From positions 1-10,324 of the forward strand of contig RKAY01000066.1 of assembly GCA_014846205.1 (NCBI GenBank): a stretch of 10,324 bases of DNA, given 5' to 3'. Position numbers and translations under genes: made by a program. Every line of letters begins with the position of its first letter. Positions within the stretch are counted from its first letter, which is position 1. The notes under the pieces are model-generated. The model searched no databases. It was not told where the DNA came from and saw nothing but the letters and a program-made list of their open reading frames with translations. This stretch comes from Collinsella aerofaciens (GTDB lineage: Bacteria > Actinomycetota > Coriobacteriia > Coriobacteriales > Coriobacteriaceae). This document shows, piece by piece, positions 6,889 to 10,324 of this stretch.

Positions 6889-7665
6889 ATGGATGCCCAA
6901 TTAACGATAGTCGACGTAACCGGATCGACCAACGATGACCTGCTCGAGGCAGGAAAACAGGGAGCGCCGCACGGCACGGGGCTTGCCGCCCGCGCGCAAA
7001 CGGCAGGACGCGGCCGACGCGGCCACAAGTGGGATTCAACCGCCGGCAACCTGTTGCTCTCGATTGTCCTACGTCCTCGTGTTAATCCCGCCAAGTACTC
7101 TGGCCTTGCCGCCGTCAGCGGCCTAGCGGTGCTCGAGGAGCTCGAGGCGCAAGGTCTTGCTAACGAGATCGGCCTCAAATGGCCCAACGATCTCGTCGCA
7201 CGAGGACATAAGCTCGGCGGCATCTTGGTCGAGGCGGCTCGTGACAACGAAGGCAAACCTTTCGCCGTCTGCGGCATTGGCGTCAATGTGAACTATGTGC
7301 CCTCGGAGGTTCCCGATGGCGGCCTGCCGGCAATCGGTCTGTCAGACCTCAACGAGCATGTTCCCACCGTAGATGTGCTACTCAAGGAGGTCCATCACGC
7401 GGTCGTGAACGCCGTAGGCACATGGGCAGATCTTATCAACGCCATGGAAGAAGACGCCGGACCGCTCGCGCCCGTCAGCGATGACTATGTCGCTCATCTC
7501 AATTGGATTGGGGAGCACGTTATCGCCCGTTCCCCTGCCGGTGACGAGCTGGCGCGTGGCATCTTTCAAACGGTCGATGCCTTTGGTCGCGCGCGTATCG
7601 AAACGGAAGACGGCTTGCATTCCTTCCATTTTCAGGAGGCGTCATTGCGCCCATTGAGCGAATAG
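6889..7665 (+). CDS. birA: Biotin-protein ligase, catalytic-only (class I)
   Basis: BirA activates biotin with ATP and attaches it to the target lysine of biotin carboxyl carrier proteins, here most likely K123 of AccB. The 258-residue protein contains the BPL/LplA/LipB fold: TGSTNDDLLE at 11-20, the biotin/ATP loop GRGRRGHKWDS at 40-50, KWPNDL at 97-102 with the conserved Lys, and KLGGILVE at 108-115. A short C-terminal domain ends in FQEASLRPL. The N-terminal winged-helix repressor domain of bifunctional BirA is absent, so this enzyme should not bind DNA. The ATG at 6889 follows AAGGAGGTAG (6871-6880); the frame extends to 6808 without a comparable site. A weak promoter (TCGACA at 6840, TTCAAT at 6865, long 19-bp spacing) is possible. 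The gene is divergent from fabH and convergent with rpsJ. Confidence 0.94.
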   Translation: MDAQLTIVDVTGSTNDDLLEAGKQGAPHGTGLAARAQTAGRGRRGHKWDSTAGNLLLSIVLRPRVNPAKYSGLAAVSGLAVLEELEAQGLANEIGLKWPNDLVARGHKLGGILVEAARDNEGKPFAVCGIGVNVNYVPSEVPDGGLPAIGLSDLNEHVPTVDVLLKEVHHAVVNAVGTWADLINAMEEDAGPLAPVSDDYVAHLNWIGEHVIARSPAGDELARGIFQTVDAFGRARIETEDGLHSFHFQEASLRPLSE

Positions 7666-7724
7666 AGCGCCGCAGCCACCTACTCTGCAGCATTACCCGG
7701 CAGTCCAAACCATCATTCAAAACA

Positions 7725-7761
7725 AAAGAGCCCCGCTACCGTAACGGCAGCGGGGCTCTTT
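7725..7761. terminator. Bidirectional intrinsic terminator between birA and rpsJ
   Basis: AAAGAGCCCCGCT (7725-7737) and AGCGGGGCTCTTT (7749-7761) pair perfectly over 13 bp around an 11-nt loop, which can add a CCG/CGG pairing. On the minus strand the hairpin runs into CTTTTGTTTTG, a good U-rich tail for ending the rpsJ transcript. On the plus strand the tail is only TTT, weaker but placed to end birA. It lies 19 bp beyond the rpsJ stop and 59 bp beyond the birA stop. Nothing else is seen in 7666-7780. Confidence 0.9.
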
Positions 7762-7780
7762 AAGCTATGAGCGATATCGC

Positions 7781-8089
7781 TTAGAGCTTGATGTCGATGT
7801 CGACGCCAGCGGGGAGGTCGAGACGCATGAGCGAATCAACGGTGCCCGAGGTGGGGTCGAGGATGTCGATGAGGCGCTTGTGGGTGCGCATCTCGAACTG
7901 CTCACGGGAGTCCTTGTTCACGTGCGGCGAGCGGATAACCGTGTACAGGTTGCGCTCGGTGGGCAGGGGGACAGGACCGGAAACGCGAGCACCGGTCTTC
8001 TGAGCGGTCTCGACGATGAGCTTCGCGGACTGATCGACGACCTCGTGATCATAGCCCTTGAGGCGAATGCGGATCTTTTGGGTAGCCAA
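7781..8089 (-). CDS. rpsJ: 30S ribosomal protein S10
   Basis: S10 is a component of the 30S head and, as NusE, of transcription antitermination complexes. The 102-residue protein is full length: [29 protein letters not shown], then [40 protein letters not shown], then [19 protein letters not shown]. The start codon is TTG at 8089, fixed by GGAGG (8096-8100) at 6-nt spacing and by the normal [12 protein letters not shown] start; no ATG or GTG is near in frame. It follows fusA after 60 nt with no tuf between. A terminator directly downstream and the convergent birA show that rplC and the rest of the S10 operon do not follow. Confidence 0.98.
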   Translation of the reverse strand: MATQKIRIRLKGYDHEVVDQSAKLIVETAQKTGARVSGPVPLPTERNLYTVIRSPHVNKDSREQFEMRTHKRLIDILDPTSGTVDSLMRLDLPAGVDIDIKL

Positions 8090-8095
8090 CTTAAA

Positions 8096-8100
8096 CCTCC
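8096..8100 (-). promoter_or_regulatory. rpsJ ribosome binding site deciding a TTG start
   Basis: GGAGG on the minus strand, followed by TTTAAG and then the TTG at 8089. The strong site and the correct spacing establish the TTG as the start of rpsJ. Confidence 0.85.
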
Positions 8101-8107
8101 AAAGAGT

Positions 8108-8124
8108 GCGAGAGATGTTCTCGC
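8108..8124. other. Small hairpin in the fusA-rpsJ spacer
   Basis: GCGAGA (8108-8113) pairs with TCTCGC (8119-8124) over 6 bp with a 5-nt loop. It lies in the 60-nt gap between the fusA stop and the rpsJ start, just upstream of the rpsJ Shine-Dalgarno. No U-tract follows in the direction of transcription, so it is not a terminator. It could be an RNA processing or stability element, or chance. Confidence 0.3.
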
Positions 8125-8149
8125 GGATTACGTAACAGGGAGCTCGAAC

Positions 8150-10249
8150 TTAGGCGTTCTTGCTCATGACCTCGTCCACGATGGACTTGGGCGCGGGCTC
8201 ATAAGAGTCGAACTGCATCGTGTAGGATGCACGGCCCTGGGTCTGGGAGCGAAGGTCGGTAGCGTAACCGAACATCTCGCCCAGCGGCACCTTGGCACGG
8301 ATGAGCTTGCTGTTCTTGCGATCCTCCATGCCCTCGATCTTGCCGCGGCGACCGGAGAGGTTGCCCATAACGTCGCCCATGTACTGCTCGGGGGTCTCGA
8401 CCTCGACAGCCATGATCGGCTCGAGCAGCTGCGGATCGGACTTCTTGAGGGCGTCCTTGATAGCCATGGAACCGGCGATCTTAAAGGCGGCCTCGGAGGA
8501 GTCGACCTCGTGGTAAGAACCGTCGAACAGGGTGACCTTGACGTCGAGGACCGGGAAGCCGGCGATAACACCGGTGTTCAGGGCCTCCTGAATGCCCTTG
8601 TCGATGGACGGGATGTACTCCTTGGGCACGACGCCGCCGACGATAGCGTTGACGAACTCGTAACCGAAGCCCTCCTCCATCTTCTCGAGCTTGATGACGG
8701 CGTGGCCGTACTGACCGCGACCACCGGACTGACGGACGAACTTGCCCTCAGCCTTCTCGACGTCGTGACCAGCGGTCTCGCGGTAGGCGACCTGGGGCTT
8801 ACCAACGTTAGCGTCAACCTTGAACTCGCGGAGCAGACGGTCGACGATGATCTCGAGGTGCAGCTCGCCCATGCCGGCGATGATGGTCTGGCCGGTCTCG
8901 TGGTTGGTGGACACCGTGAAGGTCGGGTCCTCCTCGGCGAGCTTGGTCAGAGCCAGGGACATCTTGTCCTGCTCGGCCTTGGTCTTGGGCTCGATGGCAA
9001 CGTCGATAACGGGCTTGGCGAACTCGATCTTCTCGAGGACGATCTCCTTGCCCTCGGCGCACAGGGTGTCACCGGTGGTGGAGTTCTTGAAGCCGACGCA
9101 AGCGACGATGTCGCCGGCGGCAGCGTCGTCACGGTCGATACGCTCGGCGGCGTTCATCTCGAGGATGCGGCCGAGGCGCTCGCGCTGACCGTTGGAAGCG
9201 TTGATCACGTAAGAGCCGGACTCGGCGCGGCCGGAGTAAACGCGAACGTAGGTGAGCTTACCGACGAACGGGTCGGTCATGATCTTGAAGACCAGGCCGG
9301 AGAAGGGCTCGTCGAAGGAGGGGTGACGCTCGATCTCCTCGCCGGTGTCCGGATCGGTACCGGTGACGGCCTCGACGTCGATCGGGCTGGGCAGGTAGTC
9401 GACGACAGCGTCGAGCAGCTCCTGAACGCCCTTGTTCTTGTAGGCGGAGCCCACGAAGACGAGGTTGAGCTCGTTGGCCAGAACGCCCTTGCGCAGAGCA
9501 GCCTTGAGCTCCTCGACGGTGAAGTCCTCCTCCATGAGGATCTTCTCCATGAGCTCGTCGTCAAAGCTGGCAGCAGCGTCGAGGAGCTCCTCGCGCTTGG
9601 TGGCAGCGATGTCGGCAAACTCAGCCGGGATCTCGTCCATCGGCTCAGGGTAGGTCATACCCTTCTCGTCGGCCTTGAAGTCCCATGCAGTCATGGTGAC
9701 CAGGTCGATGACGCCCCAGAAGTTGTCCTCGGCGCCCATCGGGACCTGAGCGGCCACGGCGTTGGCGTCGAGACGATCCTTCATGGTCTCGATAGCGTTG
9801 AAGAAGTCAGCGCCCACGCGGTCATACTTGTTGATGAAGGCGATGCGGGGAACGTTGAAGGTAGAAGCCTGACGCCAAACGGTCTCAGACTGGGGCTGAA
9901 CGCCGGCAACGGCGTCGAAGACGGCGACAGCGCCATCGAGGACGCGCAGGCAGCGCTCGACCTCGGCGGTGAAGTCAACGTGGCCCGGGGTGTCGATGAT
10001 CTGGATGCGGTAGTCGGTACCGTCCTTCTTCCAGAAGCACGTGGTAGCAGCGGAGGTAATGGTTACGCCGCGCTCCTGCTCCTGAACCATCCAGTCCATG
10101 GTGGCAGCGCCCTCATGGACCTCACCGATCTTGTGGGTCTTACCGGTGTAGTAAAGAATACGCTCGGTCGTGGTGGTCTTACCGGCATCGATGTGGGCCA
10201 TGATGCCGATGTTACGGGTATCGGAAAGCTTGTACTTAGGCTTAGCCAT
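8150..10249 (-). CDS. fusA: Translation elongation factor G
   Basis: EF-G is the GTPase that drives tRNA-mRNA translocation and, with RRF, ribosome recycling. The 699-residue protein has the usual full length and five domains. In the G domain, [12 protein letters not shown] is G1 (18-29), RGVTIT is the switch I motif (60-65), DTPGHVDFT is G3 (86-94, with switch II His90), and NKYD is G4 (140-143). The commoner G4 is NKMD. Domain IV shows [11 protein letters not shown] and [20 protein letters not shown]. The C-terminal domain V contains [27 protein letters not shown]. The ATG at 10249 has AAGGAAC 6-7 nt upstream. Upstream sequence ends 75 bp later, so rpsG/rpsL are not seen. No TTA, CTA or TCA codon occurs in the gene, judging from the unbroken antisense frame, which signals strong codon bias and high expression. 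Confidence 0.98.
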   Translation of the reverse strand: MAKPKYKLSDTRNIGIMAHIDAGKTTTTERILYYTGKTHKIGEVHEGAATMDWMVQEQERGVTITSAATTCFWKKDGTDYRIQIIDTPGHVDFTAEVERCLRVLDGAVAVFDAVAGVQPQSETVWRQASTFNVPRIAFINKYDRVGADFFNAIETMKDRLDANAVAAQVPMGAEDNFWGVIDLVTMTAWDFKADEKGMTYPEPMDEIPAEFADIAATKREELLDAAASFDDELMEKILMEEDFTVEELKAALRKGVLANELNLVFVGSAYKNKGVQELLDAVVDYLPSPIDVEAVTGTDPDTGEEIERHPSFDEPFSGLVFKIMTDPFVGKLTYVRVYSGRAESGSYVINASNGQRERLGRILEMNAAERIDRDDAAAGDIVACVGFKNSTTGDTLCAEGKEIVLEKIEFAKPVIDVAIEPKTKAEQDKMSLALTKLAEEDPTFTVSTNHETGQTIIAGMGELHLEIIVDRLLREFKVDANVGKPQVAYRETAGHDVEKAEGKFVRQSGGRGQYGHAVIKLEKMEEGFGYEFVNAIVGGVVPKEYIPSIDKGIQEALNTGVIAGFPVLDVKVTLFDGSYHEVDSSEAAFKIAGSMAIKDALKKSDPQLLEPIMAVEVETPEQYMGDVMGNLSGRRGKIEGMEDRKNSKLIRAKVPLGEMFGYATDLRSQTQGRASYTMQFDSYEPAPKSIVDEVMSKNA

Positions 10250-10324
10250 GTTAGTTCCTTACCTTAACTTACCGCGCGTTCTCTCACTATCGTTGGTAAG
10301 TTAAGGTAAGGAACTAACATGGCT
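10244..10324. repeat. Perfect 30-bp inverted repeat around the fusA start, reaching the window end
   Basis: Bases 10244-10273 are the exact reverse complement of 10295-10324, separated by 21 nt. The arm contains the first two fusA codons (ATG GCT), the 5' leader and its Shine-Dalgarno, so the right arm reads as a second, mirror-image fusA start on the plus strand (ATG at 10319). The right arm ends exactly at the last base. I judge a fold-back assembly or library artefact at a contig end more likely than a real hairpin. If real, it would hide the fusA ribosome binding site in the mRNA. Confidence 0.9.

Noticed and set aside
7880..10267. 795-codon open frame on the plus strand opposite fusA and rpsJ
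   Set aside because: It is in exact codon register with both minus-strand genes and stays open because they avoid TTA, CTA and TCA codons. Its product is a low-complexity Leu/Val/Gly/Asp-rich string with no recognisable domain.

Overview
The window reads as a GC-rich bacterial chromosome segment made of core housekeeping genes. The protein sequences and the strong Shine-Dalgarno sites suggest an actinobacterium of the Coriobacteriia type (Collinsella, Olsenella and relatives). That placement is an inference from the style of EF-G, S10 and the fatty-acid genes; no search was run.

Region 1 (1-6712, all on the minus strand) is a tightly packed type II fatty-acid synthesis (FASII) operon. In transcription order it runs fabH, acpP, fabK, fabD, fabG, fabF, accB, fabZ, accC, with accC cut by the left edge. 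Together these give the carrier protein (AcpP), two of the four acetyl-CoA carboxylase subunits (AccB, AccC), malonyl loading (FabD), initiation (FabH), and the full elongation cycle (FabF, FabG, FabZ, FabK). The order matches the streptococcal/clostridial FASII operon, and the enoyl reductase is the FMN enzyme FabK, not FabI. accD and accA are expected just beyond position 1.

Region 2 (6713-6888) is the divergent intergenic region between fabH and birA. It holds two nearly identical 18-bp imperfect palindromes that look like operators. birA (6889-7665, plus strand) encodes a biotin-protein ligase without a DNA-binding domain. Its natural substrate is AccB, encoded in the divergent operon.

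Region 3 (7666-10324) begins with a strong terminator hairpin between the convergent birA and rpsJ genes. It continues with rpsJ (ribosomal protein S10, starting at TTG) and fusA (elongation factor G), both on the minus strand. This looks like the end of a str-type operon in which rpsJ follows fusA directly, with no tuf between them and no S10-operon genes after it. The last 81 bases form a perfect 30-bp inverted repeat around the fusA start. It reaches the final base of the window and is most simply a fold-back artefact at a contig end.

I found no mobile element, CRISPR array, tRNA, rRNA or defence gene, and no clearly new system. The points worth a second look are the paired operator-like repeats, the terminal palindrome, the strong preference for TAG stop codons, and the unusual position and start codon of rpsJ.
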